Shown: one piece after another, positions 24,605 through 36,343 of the stretch | How the letters are laid out: each line of letters begins with the position of its first letter | How positions within the stretch are numbered: position 1 is the stretch's first letter | Assembly: GCA_011316305.1 (NCBI GenBank) | Contig: SAUG01000044.1 | Location: forward strand, 372,001 to 436,000 | Direction of reading: 5' to 3' | Source: Rusavskia elegans | Taxonomy: Eukaryota; Ascomycota; Lecanoromycetes; Teloschistales; Teloschistaceae | DNA: 64,000 nt | Notes under the pieces: generated by a model | What the model saw: only the letters and a program-made list of their open reading frames with translations | The model's database searches: none | Told to the model about the DNA's origin: nothing | Program-made: the position numbers and the translations under genes

Positions 24605-25551
24605 TTAGTTAATTTGGTTTTGATTTTAGTATCCGGTAAACCAGTGGTTCGGTAAATAAATTAAACGTTGGTATATTAGTATTAAATATACGGTAGCGGA
24701 ATTTATAATCTAGTTTAGTTAATATAAATAACGGTTCTTTCTATAGAATTTTAATTTAAATTTACTTAGTAATATAATATATTCTTCCACCGATAACTTA
24801 ATTAACGCAGAAATTTTTTTAGATAAATATACCTCGTAGTTATCGCTTTTTCTTTTTCTTTTACCAGTAATATAAGTTCTTTAATATCTAAAAGTCTTTA
24901 TATACGTATATACTTCCGTAATAGCTCTAGCTATAAGCTAAATTAGAAGAGTACCTATATTTATAATAATTATATCTACCTATTCGGTCGTCGACTATTT
25001 CGTTATAATTAGAGTAATCTATTTTAATTTTAACCTAAATCTCTTTTTTACCGCCTTTAAAACGCGCTATCCGATCTTTCTATTCTCTTTTAATCTAATC
25101 GACCAGGTAAAGCTTCTAGCTATAGTAGCTAGCGTATTATCTAGTAATTCTCTTATAGCTATATAGGTTAAATAGTATTTTAATAGCTTAGCGGAACGTT
25201 TAGATATAGATTATATAATAGATATAGCCGAGGCGACAACTATAGATAATTACTTCACAGTATAGCAGATAGATATAGCGGAAATATTAGATGCTTATAA
25301 TTATTTATAACGTCGAAGAAGATATATATAGTATTTAAATATAGTAGAAAATTTGTGATCGCTAATAAAAAAGGATATAGTCAAATAGAAATAATTAACT
25401 GCGCTGCGAATCTTGTCTGACGAATTGTTTTAGCTGTAAAAATTTCTTTACACGTAAATACAACGATCGTTGCCGTATATAACGTAAATGAAATAAATAT
25501 ATATATATATAAAAACTTAATATAATTTTAGATAGAAATCTTTTAGAAAGG
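24605..25551 (-). repeat. Repeat A, copy A3
   Basis: A full-length copy flanked by perfect 13-bp duplications ATATATATATTAT (24592-24604 and 25552-25564); the AT-rich repeat makes their exact phase uncertain. It starts TTAGTTAATTTGG with the CCGGTAAACCAGTGGTTCGG block. The frame open in A9 is readable through about 24960-25310 with only a few TAG/TAA, and adds NYFTV..QIDIAEIL beyond the stop seen in A9. Nothing was recognised between the upstream gene relic and this copy. Confidence 0.85.
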
Positions 25552-25639
25552 ATATATATATTATATACTTTTTTAAATCTTTCGTAATTTTTAATAAATT
25601 TTTATTTTATTAACTCTTTATAATATAGAGCTAATGAGT

Positions 25640-26420
25640 AAAAAATGTTTAATTTCGTTTATTAAATATTATTTAGAATAGAAATTGAAGAATAAATTTA
25701 TCCGATATTTGTTATTATAAATAGTACTAATAGTACTTTTCGTAAAACATTTTTTTAACGGCTTTTTAAAATACTTTTGCGTTTTCTATAAATAGAAATT
25801 CTTTATTTAAACTAGTTTTTTAGAAATTAGATTCGTCTTTCTCGTCTTCTATAGATATTTCTTACTAGTTTTTAAAATCATTCTATAGTATAATATTAAA
25901 CTATTATTATTATATTTTATTTAAGCGATATTCTTTCGCGAAATAATCTAGTTTATTATAATTATAGTACGTTTTAAAATTTTTATTTCCTTTATTATCT
26001 CTAGGATTTTTCCCTTTATATTATTATTAAATAGAATCTAATTCTATTCGTATAGTCCAGTAGTAGCTATCTATATTTTCTCTTTTTTTACTAGAATTAT
26101 ATCCTTCGGAAAATCTTCCGGAAAAACGTCCTACGTTGTTTCTTTATTTTCCGTTATAGCGTTTCTCTATTACTCTTTTATATAGTTTATCGTCGAGATC
26201 GATCGAAGATTCGATAAGTTTATTAAAGGTATTATAGGCGTATAAATTTATCTTTTATACTATTTTTAAATTTTCATCGAAATATACTATATCGAATATT
26301 ATTATTCTATTTCGTAAATAGTATATACCTTCTAAATTCTACTATATAATTAGATACTATATTTTTCTACTAAAAATTATAAACGATATATTTAATAGTT
26401 TATATTTTATTCGAAACTTT
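25640..26420 (-). pseudogene. Retrotransposon gag relic with mutated CCHC knuckle
   Basis: On the minus strand the region at plus 25925-25969 encodes a CX2CX4HX4C zinc knuckle in which every Cys and His is now Tyr (pattern YYNYNKLDYFAKEY), exactly the changes RIP makes to TGY and CAY codons. Upstream (26150-26350) the reading is rich in Lys, Arg and Gln positions (now stops), as in nucleocapsid and capsid regions. No LTR or pol was found next to it, so this is a fragment. Family (Copia or Gypsy) undetermined. Confidence 0.55.
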
Positions 26421-26624
26421 ATAAATTAGTCGAATAGCCCGGAAACCTTTGATAATATAGTTTCCGCGATAGAAAAGATATAAGATTGTAATACAAGCTT
26501 CCATCGTTGCACTTGCGAGATATTTCCGAAGTAAAAATATTATGGTTACTAGCTATATATATAGCACCTGGAAATACGTAATTGATTCGAATATATGATT
26601 GGACTTGATTGGATTTGATAAAAC

Positions 26625-28918
26625 TAGATTGATCGTCGGGTCGAATTTCGAATCTGGATTAGCTAATCCGATCCGATTCGAATCGGATTAAAAAATAGTC
26701 CGATCTGATCTAAATTAAACTAGATTATTTTAGAATTCGATCTAATTTAGCTCCGGATTAAACCCGGAAACCCGGATTTAATCCGTTAAACCCGCTAAAA
26801 TCTCTTTTTATATATTATAAAATCCATTTTTTTTATTAATAATATAATAATATATCGAAGTAATATATTTATTTAGATATACTATTTCTAGATATAAATA
26901 ACTAGTTAGATAATCTAATAATCTTTTTGATATCTTTATCGTTTTTAACTTTTACTATTTTTTCTATATTCCTTTTTTTTCTATATTTTTGTCTTTATTT
27001 TTATCTTAATCTTTATCCTAATTAAAAATAATATTTCTAGCTAAACTTTTATTATCTTCAAGTTTAATATTTTTCTATTTAATAGAATACCTTTCTACTA
27101 TCTAGTCTTTATTACTAACTTCGATAGTATTATTGATATTTTCGTTTTCCTTTATATATGGAAACTCGATAGCTATATTAGCTATATTACTACTATAGCT
27201 AAATTATTTAGTAAATTTCGACAATTTTTATAGAGGTTTTAGTATTCTAGCGGTCTTAAATTCTTTAAAGTCGCTGAAATAGATTATCTATTATTAGATA
27301 AAATTTATAATTAAAGCTATATATTTCATTAAAATTATTCTATCTATATCTTCAGTAGCTATAGTAGATTCGAAAAAATATTAGAAATAAATAATTATAA
27401 ATTTGATATTTCTACTTATATTTAATATATTATTCCAATATAATACTTTGTTCTATTTTTATTTTATTTAGTTAATAAATATTATCTTTTTCGTTTCTTT
27501 TTAACGAATTCTATTACGAAGTTTAGTTTTATAATATAATATTATATATAAATTAGTATCTAGTATTAGATATATTAATCTATTATATTACCATAAAACT
27601 TTTTACTAATTTTATAGTCTGTTTTTTCGTCTCTAGCGTTTTATTCTAAAAGAATCTTTATATCTAGATCTATAACTCTCTATATATTGATTTCTTTTAG
27701 ATTCTAGAAGCGTTTATATTTAATAATAAAATCTATACTTTGTTTTTTTATAGAATATTTATTTAGATTCCGGCTATTTTCTAGTACGTTTACGGTTAAC
27801 GACCGACATAGATTCTATAGATAGTAATTTTATTTTAGATAAAGTGGATTATACGGTAGTAGTATAAATAATATAGTAAACGAATTTAATTAATTCTAGA
27901 ATAAATTTAAATAAAATTGTAGCTAAAAGTAAATAGAATTATATAATGGAATACGCTAGAAGTTTATAGAAATATATAAATTTATTTACTTTAGCCGAAA
28001 TTTAGCTGATAATTATATTAAGTAACTAAATTTTACTTCCGATCTCTTTTTCTTAATTATTATTACTATAATCTTCTAATATAATATATACTATACTATA
28101 TTACATTATCTATCGCTCTATTTATTTTATTATATAATCGTGATTTCAATACGTATTAATCGAATTAGTAAAATATAAAATTAATATAATAAACTATATA
28201 ATAGCGCTAAAAGATATTCTAGTATATAAAAATATTACGAAATCGATTTATAGAAATCTAGAAAAGACTAAAAATAGTAGAATCGGATATTAAAAAAGAA
28301 AATCCGTTAATATAATGGTAAAAGTAATATTTTAAGTTAAAATATTCTAAATAGTCTAGCTAATATATCTATACGAACGTAAATAGAAAACTAGTATTAT
28401 ACTTTTCCGAAATATCCGTTATTACTAGAAAGATTTTAAAAATCTAATTTTAAAGGTACTATTTACTAGATTATACCGCGAAATCTTCGAAAATATTATT
28501 ATAGAAATATTTAGTTCGGCTAGATCTGTTGATATATAAAATATAATATAATTTTAAAAAAATACGAATTTTTATTTATCGAGTAAATAAATATATTACT
28601 TTATTATATTACTATTTATGTACGACGATATTTATATTATTTAAATATTCATTTCTTTGTAATTTACGTTAAATAAATTACTAAATAAACTAAAAAAATT
28701 TTAGTTTATTAAAATTCTAATAAAAAATTTAAAGATATAGCTGAAAAAAAATAAATTAATTAATAATTAAATTTTATATAATTAATAAATCCGGAAATAA
28801 AATATATAATCTAGAATTTTTTGGGAAAAAAATAATATAAATTATAGCTATTATACTAGCTATTATTTAATGAAATATATTATTTTTTTATATTATCTAA
28901 ATTATTTATATATACGAT
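26625..28918 (+). mobile_element. hAT derivative lacking the transposase
   Basis: It begins TAGATTGATCGTCGGGTCG, a mutated terminal repeat, and the subterminal motif block. It then passes directly to sequence matching 11160-13100 of the complete hAT, so the transposase is deleted while the minus-strand accessory region (about 26850-28100) is kept. It is collinear with the copy at 44906-48809. A SINE interrupts it at 28919; beyond the SINE similarity is lost and no right end was found. Confidence 0.75.
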
Positions 28919-29333
28919 TAATTATTCGGATTTTTGATTTTAGTCTTTTACGAATTTAACGCTAGAGGCGCTAATTCGATTAAATTACGTAATTATTTAG
29001 TATTCAAGTATTTTACCGAGAACTCGAATTTAGGACTTTCGAAGAAGCTAGATCTAGACTAAAATCTAGAGGGAAACCGTAATCTATTTAACTTTAATTA
29101 ACTCGTTTTACTTTAATTAGTCGGGCTAGGCCGAGACGATCTACTATATAAACCTTCTATATAAAACCTCTATATAAAATCGATTTTTAATCGATAGAAA
29201 AAATTTAAATATTAGTTAACCTTCGAGGGATTCGAACCCCCGACCCGTCGAATTAACTCCGTTAACTCCGAAGAGCGCTAGATTCGCCGGGCCTTCAGGT
29301 TACGTAACGTTGCCGCTGCGCCACCTAGGCCTA
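28919..29333 (-). mobile_element. tRNA-derived SINE, copy C1 (near full length)
   Basis: Read on minus: a tRNA-like head beginning GGCCTAGGTGGCGCAGCGG (A-box TGGCGCAG) with B-box GGTTCGAATCC and a T-stem of GGGGG/CCCTC, then a body of about 300 bp ending near CCGAATAATTAATCG. The head forms a plausible acceptor and T-arm, but with a long segment between anticodon arm and T-arm, so it is not a functional tRNA. A candidate 12-bp duplication TATATATACGAT flanks it (28907-28918, 29334-29345). Its GC-rich head has few RIP changes compared with the host hAT. Confidence 0.85.
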
Positions 29334-29431
29334 TATATATACGATATTTTTTATTTATTATATTTTTAATAATCTGTAGAAATATATATTCCGTATATAT
29401 TACGAAATAGATATGATTTAATTTTATATAA

Positions 29432-29662
29432 TTTTTTTTTCGTCTGGATAACGTAGAAGTTAATCGCGTGATTTGATAGTCTAACGGATCTAGCGTTCTT
29501 CGGAGTTAACGGGTTAAATTCGACGGGTCGGGATTTCGAATCCTTCGAAAACTAATTAATATTTAAAATTTTTCTATCGATTAAATCGATTTTAAAAAAT
29601 CTTTATATAGGAAGCTTATATAGTAGATCGTATCGGTTTAGCCAATCTTTTATACTAAAAAG
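29432..29662 (+). mobile_element. tRNA-derived SINE, copy C2 (truncated, mutated)
   Basis: It begins GTCTGGATAACGTAGAAG, a RIP-altered form of the SINE head, continues through CGGAGTTAACGGG and the B-box relic GATTTCGAATCC, and keeps the first part of the body to about GATCGTATCGGTTTAGCC. The distal half of the body is missing. It is older or more mutated than C1, which lies 100 bp away in the opposite orientation. Confidence 0.75.
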
Positions 29663-29800
29663 TATATCTATTATATAATCTATTTCTAAACATTTTACTA
29701 AACTATTAAAATTTATATACCAATTTTCTATACTAAAAAATAATTATATATATTTATTATATAATCTATTACTAAACATTTTATTAATTTAATACATTTT
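29658..29800. repeat. Imperfect tandem duplication of about 70 bp
   Basis: Two adjacent units share TATACTAAAAA, then TTATATAATCTAT, then CTAAACATTTTA, starting near 29658 and 29728. They match the part of repeat A around TATATAATCTATATCTAAACG in A2, so this is a local duplication inside a decayed A copy. Confidence 0.6.
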
Positions 29801-29864
29801 ATTTTAATCTATATAATATTAAGAAAGTTACTAGCTAGTACGTCAGCTATTATAGCTAGATAAT
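29665..29864 (+). repeat. Repeat A, copy A10, first part (split by Gypsy)
   Basis: The right-hand part, ending GCTAGTACGTCAGCTATTATAGCTAG, matches A2 near 19040-19070. It stops exactly where the Gypsy element starts at 29865, and the matching A sequence resumes at 41116 after the Gypsy. This copy was therefore already resident when the Gypsy inserted. The first half has been duplicated locally and its 5' end is lost. Confidence 0.65.
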
Positions 29865-30106
29865 TGTTATAAATCGATCTAATTTAATAGTAATAGCTTG
29901 ATATTTCTATATAGGTGAAAAGCTCTTCTATAAACAAGCGAACAAGGCTGAACGCTAGGCCTAATCGGGGAACGAATCTCGCAAGGCTAATAAACCGCGG
30001 TTAAACGAGATTTAATCAGCGTATTAATCAACGGGTACTATCGGCCAGTACTTCTATAATTACTAAATTCTATATAAGCTGTAGGCAGCTTAAATAGCTT
30101 ATAATA
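29865..30106 (-). repeat. 3' LTR of the full-length Gypsy
   Basis: 242 bp, from TGTTATAAATCG to GCTTATAATA. It is less mutated than its partner, for example AAACCGCGGTTAAACGAG and TATAAGCTGTAGGCAGC. The adjoining ATAAT is the target duplication. Confidence 0.88.
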
Positions 30107-30899
30107 AATACTACTAAAAACAAAAAAATGGTATCGCCTTCGATACGCTCGTGTTAAACGTTTAAAAACTTTAAAAACGTCAAAATAAAAGCGCTAAAAA
30201 GGTTAAAAGAAATAGCGCTATTAGAAATCGACTTTAGGTCTACCGGATTATATATTTAAATATAAAAAAGCAATTGCCCCCGGTATACGCTACTACTACG
30301 CTATAGTACCAGATAATAGATTTATCGATATATAGATAAATATATCGTATTTAAACTTTATTAGAAGTAAAAAAGAAAATAAAAGTTGAAAAAAGTTAAA
30401 AAGAAACTAGTACTACTAGGAATCGAATCTAGACTTTAAAGATTACTAGTTAATCTAAACCCGTTTTTTATAGAAATGGTTTGTCCGGTATAGATATTTA
30501 AAGTTCCGATTGCTGTAGTACTTCTGGAATATAATTAATATATTGATAATAACGAGTTCTAGATAGATCTATATAATAATATTATATTCTAGATAGCAAG
30601 AGGAAACGTTCGTTATATTTATTAATAAGGTTTATATAGTACGTTAAATTATATAATCTATATCAACTAATATATTACGGTCTATAGTCTTTCTATTTAA
30701 CTAGATACTAGAAGCGTTGGCGTATCTTTTATTAATCTACGATTCGTTCTATTTCGAACTAGTTAGGATCTTCTTTCGAAAATTCTATTTCGATAGCAGG
30801 AGGTTTATTATTAACCGGTAGCCGGTTAAAAAGATTATCGCTGGTAGATATTAGTTCTAATTAAACTATAGAAAATATAGAATAGATCTTTATAGTAGA

Positions 30900-33800
30900 A
30901 TAAAGTTCTAATTTATAGGCGAAGTACCCGATACTACGAATTATTTTTAAATAACTAGTTCTTTAATACGAAAGCTTCCGATTAGTAAAATCTAGTAGTA
31001 TATATCCGTAATAAAGCTTTAGGAAAATCTTATTACCTGGTTTAAAGAATCTAGCTTTATATAGATTTTTATAATAGATTTTAAAAAAAGTAATACTAAA
31101 AGCTATTATATCTTCTACTTTTATATATTTAATAGATCTTAACCGTTCTATATTTTCTAGCGGTAGGTCCGATAAAATACTAATAGTATCTTTAGGTCGA
31201 AAACCTAGTATAAATTCGTTAGAAGCCGTACTAATAGCGAAACTAATTATATTATTAAACGCGAATTATAGGAAATAAATAGTTTTAATCTAATCTTTAT
31301 CCGAATATTCTATAAACTAGAAATAGAAACTAAATTTTACTATTTAATTAATTCGCTCCGATTATCTATCGGTTTATAGATAATATTCAGTAGATACTAG
31401 AATTTTCGTTTCCAGTTTCTAGAAGATCTGGCGCTAGGAAGATAATATAAATTTACGATTTCTATTACTAATAATAGCTAATAGAATTATCTAGTTATAT
31501 TCGAGTAAGGTAGTAATAGCGAGATTCGCCTAATTAATAATAAAGTAAATAATCTAGCTAGAAATTGATAAAATCTTTTTAATATATTTATATATAATTG
31601 TTAGTATATAATTTTTATTAAAAAACTTTAAAGATAACGCGAGTACGAAGTCTATTTTAATTATATAAAACAGTACCCTCGGAGGAATCGGATTAAAGGA
31701 ACTATAGAATCTATACTATTTTATTTAATTTAATCAATATTAATAGTAATATTCCGTATATTCTTTAAAATTTTTATATATATTACGAATAGAAATCGAT
31801 AAATAGAGTTTTTTAAATATACGATAATATCTTTAATAATATCGGTTATAAACTTTACCGATAACTTTATCTACGAGTTTATCCGGAATATAGAATTAAA
31901 TTCGGCTATTTCTAGAAACGTAGTAGAGAAATTCGTTACGTATTCGAAAATTAATACTAGATATACGATATTTATTATCTTTAATACTAGATTCTAGTTT
32001 CTAGATTCGTAGTATTATAATAATTTTAGTCTATTATTTATTATTAGCGTAGCTTTCTTTAATACGTTATTTGAATTTATCTACTATTTCGACGAGTATT
32101 ATCTAATATATAGATATAACAATATCCGTGACATATTAGAGGATATTATCTTTATTATTAATTTCAGTATTTCCGTATAGTTCGTCTATGATATCTTCTT
32201 CGTTCTTAATCGGAATATAGGAAACCTTTGTCTCGAGCCGTAATAAAATATTAAAAACGATATTAGTCTTGCTTATTTTATAGCATAACTTAATATTAAA
32301 TGCTAAAGGATACTAGAATATACGAACAAGTTTTAAATTTAGTTTATTAGTACTCGTTATTTTAAACGAAATTTATTTGAAAATCGGGACCGCCGCCGAA
32401 TAATTAGTATATATAATTACTAGTAGCTTTAAAGAGAAGTTAATAAAATAACGAATCTTCTTTACTATCTAGATAATTCTAGCGACTTCTAATTCGGTAG
32501 GTTAATAGTTCTATTTAGCGCTTTTAAAGTATTTATTTAGAAATATTATTAGTTATACTTTAATAAATAGAAAATCTTTATCGGAATCTTTTTTAATATA
32601 GTAGATAATTACTATAAAACCGTATTGCTTTAATATATCTAGATTAATATAGAATTTCTTTATAGGATCAAAATAATAGAAAAAGGTTAGTAATTCGAAA
32701 GCCGTTTATAGTATTCGAAATAATTTCTTTTTCTCTAGAGTAGAATTATACTTTAAATTCGTTAATTAAAACTTTCGTTTAAATCTCTTAAAACCTTGTC
32801 CGAGATTTTTTATAAATAGAGTTTTCCTTTTCTATAGAGATTCGGCGAGTTATATATATTCTATAACCGTATAACGAAGCTATCTAGTTATTTCGAAATA
32901 GCTTTAATTTTATCCTTTAAAATAGTTATTCCTAATACGTTAACGCGTTATCTAAATAATCGAACTAAAAGATATCCTATAAATAATTTAGAAGGCGCGA
33001 GGCTAACTCGTTTTTTTCGAAATAAAACGAAAATTTAATTTAAATATTTTAAATATTCTCCTAAACTATATAAAAAGATTATACTATTATTTATATAAAC
33101 TTTAGCGAAATTTTTAAAGAAGTAGAATAGTTTATCGGTCTAGCGCTATATATATAGTAGTAAACCTTTATATTTTATAAACGCTACCGAAGTTTATTTC
33201 TAGCCGCGATAAAAAACTATAGTAAGTTTATAACTATTACGGCGTTTAATTATAAATTAATAAAACTACTCTATATAGTTAATAACCGAAATATAGAGGT
33301 ATTCTAATACTAAAACGATAATCTCCGTTTATAATAGAAGGAGATAACTATTTGAATCTATAATAGTATTAAAGCCTCGGATATTAACTACTATTCGTCT
33401 CTTTTTCGTACTATCTAGAAGAATTCTCTATACTACGAAAATAGAATATACGAAAAATATTATCTATTCGGAATATTCTATTTTAATTTATTTATAAAGT
33501 TTATTAAAGGTTTTATTAAGCTTAATATAATTAGTATAATTTAGATTATAGACTTTTAAAAGTATAGACTTCGTTGCTTCTTTTAGAAGTAGTAGTATCT
33601 ACTTCTTTTTAGAAATATCCACTATAGTTCTCTAATCGGTAAATATATTCTTATATTTTTCGATAACAGCGGCTAGCTATTACGCTACCGGTAGCTTACT
33701 GTAAACCGTAATACTATTAAATAAACGGTATTTTAATTTAGAATCTATAGATATAGTAAAGAAAGTTAATTCAGCGAATTCGATATTTTTAGCCGAATTC

Positions 33801-34300
33801 GCGCTAAATTTCGCTAAACTTTTACTAAAATTTACTTTATTAACCGGATAGGAAGCGTTTTAATTCGTTAGAATATTCTATACGCTAATTATATTAGGTA
33901 ATTCTAGATAATACATAGTCCCGTTTTATATAACCGCGGCGGCAACGAGTATCGTAGTAGTTCTAATAGCTGCTTTTTTCGCTAATTTTCTAATAGCGTG
34001 TTTAATAGTACTTTATATTAATTCTGCCGTAAGCCGAGTTATATTAGAAGTAGCGATATAGTACCCTTTATACCGATTCTCGATAACTTTCCCCAAGCCG
34101 GGTTCGTTTAGATAAAACTACCGGCGAATAGTTTACGTTATAGACGTTTATAAAACTAAAAGAGATATTAACTATATAAATAAAAGCGCTACCGTTAGAG
34201 CTAAAATTTATTTTCAGCGTTAATTTTAATTTAGGCTCGAAAAAAAATTACGATTTCTAGAAATATTATTTTAATAATATATTAAAACTCGTATACCTTT
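30900..34300 (-). pseudogene. Gypsy pol relic
   Basis: Polyprotein with protease, reverse transcriptase, RNase H and integrase in the family. On the minus strand the RT can be read from about 33480 downward: a block resembling PVFVVWR (here SIFVV with the Trp codon turned to stop), a RKxRxVVxIRG block near 33390, and the catalytic YVDD box, here YINN at plus 33086-33097, followed by IIFLYSLGEYLKYL. Segments at 33500-34130 correspond to the part upstream of RT. RNase H and integrase should occupy 30900-32900 by position, but I did not confirm their motifs. Stops are nearly all TAA/TAG. Confidence 0.75.
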
Positions 34301-35936
34301 ATTTAATTTTAAAATAATATTATCCTAAATTCTAATAGTACGTCTAAAGTTAGGCTTTTTATATATATAGAAATTAAAAGTAACTTTAAAGTTTTCGTAA
34401 CTGCCGATAATAATTTACTATTTTTAATAATCTAAAATTATTCTTTCCGGAGTTAAAATATCTGTATCTAGTAGTAAATTAGCTTATAGATTTTTAATAA
34501 TATAGATTTCTTTTATAAACTCTACTATAGTTAAATAGCCTTTTAGATAGAAGGTAAATATAGTAAATTTATCTATTCGATAAATCTATTCGCCTACGCT
34601 ATAAATAGGAATTTTTTTTAGTAGTTTTTTAATTTTAATACCGTCTAGAATAAACTTTCTATCGGCTATTAACTTAGTATAACTAGAATTAGTATATACG
34701 CCTTTAGTATTAGATATACTCGAGCGGAAAGCTAATAGGAAAACGGCGTAGTAGAAACGTTTAAAAACTAAATTAGTTCTAGTAATCTACTCGCTATTCG
34801 AATCGATTATATAAAATATAGAAGTAATTTTTTTACTACAAAAAAGCTTGTTAGCGATAAATATTTATATTTCGGCTTTATTACTTTCCGTATTCTAGTA
34901 AATAGTTTTAAGATATTTAAATAATTGATAATATAATTCGAATAAAGCGTTATACTTCTAATACGAATATAAAACCTTCGGCCTAGTATCGACGATATTT
35001 TAACTAATATCTTTATACTCTGACTTATCATAAACTCCTTTATAATATTCGATATCGGTATTATAAGGTTCGGCAAACCTATTACTATAATATCTATAGA
35101 CGGAATTCTATTCGGCGTATTAGATATAAACTTTTTCTATAGTAAAATAGTCTTCGCTGTATATATCTTTATAAATTCCGGCCTAGTAGGTTTATTAGAA
35201 CGGAACTAGCGGAGCTAAATATTAGAAATTCGGGCCGAAGTAAAATTTTCTTTAGGATTGATTATTATAAGATCTCTAAAGTCTATTACAATACGCTGTA
35301 ACAGGGTTCTACTATATTAGTAAATGATTTCTATATAGATTTCCTAATCTATTTATAAATATAAAGCGAAGGGAATTCGCGCTATTTTAGATAGGAGGCG
35401 CCTCTAGTAGATCCCTTTTAATAAAAGGAGGTTAGTATTCTTAAAAAGGCTAAAAAGCCTATTAAACTATAGAACGCTGATATTCGTATCCGGAAGAGCC
35501 GGAACTAAATATTAATTAGCGTATTATACTTTCTAGTATCTATTAGAATCGGAATAGAAACTGATTTTCTATTTATTAACGGCTATAATTATTAGAAAGC
35601 GTTCTTCGGGATTACCGGAAATAATTCTTTCCTATAGTTTAGATTTCGAGCTTATAATTATCTATTAAACGAAAGAATATATTAATAGTAGTCTTTTCTA
35701 TAGATTTAGAGATAAATATAGTACGGAAAAGAATAGCGAGGTCTATCTATATTTATATAATAATTTGCCGAATATTAATAGTTTCGACGATCTTTATAGC
35801 TCGAAGCCTAGCCTAACCGTATTCGCAAGGCTCGCGATAACGGCTTATATCCTCGATAGTATATTTTTTTTTATTTAGGATACGTATTCCTTCTTCTATT
35901 AGTAGTTTAAATCGAGAAATTAAGGCGTTAATTTAT

Positions 35937-36343
35937 TATTACGTCCACGACTCTATAGAAATACTCTGAAAGATTAGTCAAATAAGCGAAACCAATTATC
36001 TATAGCCGCCTATAGTCGATATAGCCGCCCTTCCTATAGAGACTCTTGGTAGACGGCTATCTATCGGCTCTAACGGCTACTTTTAATATATATATCGCTA
36101 TTTACTTCTATAGATAGTTTCTTTCGTTAGTTATTAATATAATTATTTAATAGATTATTTATTCTTCTATAATTACCTTTATAATATTAACGTTTCGTAA
36201 TATTATAATCTTATCTTTATAGCTATACGAAATTAGTTACGATAACCTACGCTAGGATTCCTTTACTATTTAGTAGTTCGGACTACGCCTATAACTATAG
36301 CTAGGCTCGAACGTAACGCTTTCTAAAATATAGGAATATTATA
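35937..36343 (+). repeat. 5' LTR of the nested element
   Basis: 407 bp, TATTACGTCC (for TGTTACGTCC in the solo copy) to ATATTATA (for ACGTTACA). Its TG and CA ends have both become TA, a direct view of RIP at the LTR termini. The left flank TTTAT is the target duplication. Confidence 0.88.

Noticed and set aside
29210..29335. Functional tRNA gene
   Set aside because: A- and B-boxes and a T-arm are clear, but the sequence recurs five times attached to the same unrelated body, and the long insert before the T-arm prevents a normal cloverleaf. It is the head of a SINE.
34807..35076. Minus-strand 89-codon frame in the Gypsy element
   Set aside because: It is on the sense strand of the element, but a different frame there gives the acidic, Tyr-rich gag-like reading with stops only at mutated Gln codons. 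This one is an off-frame reading.
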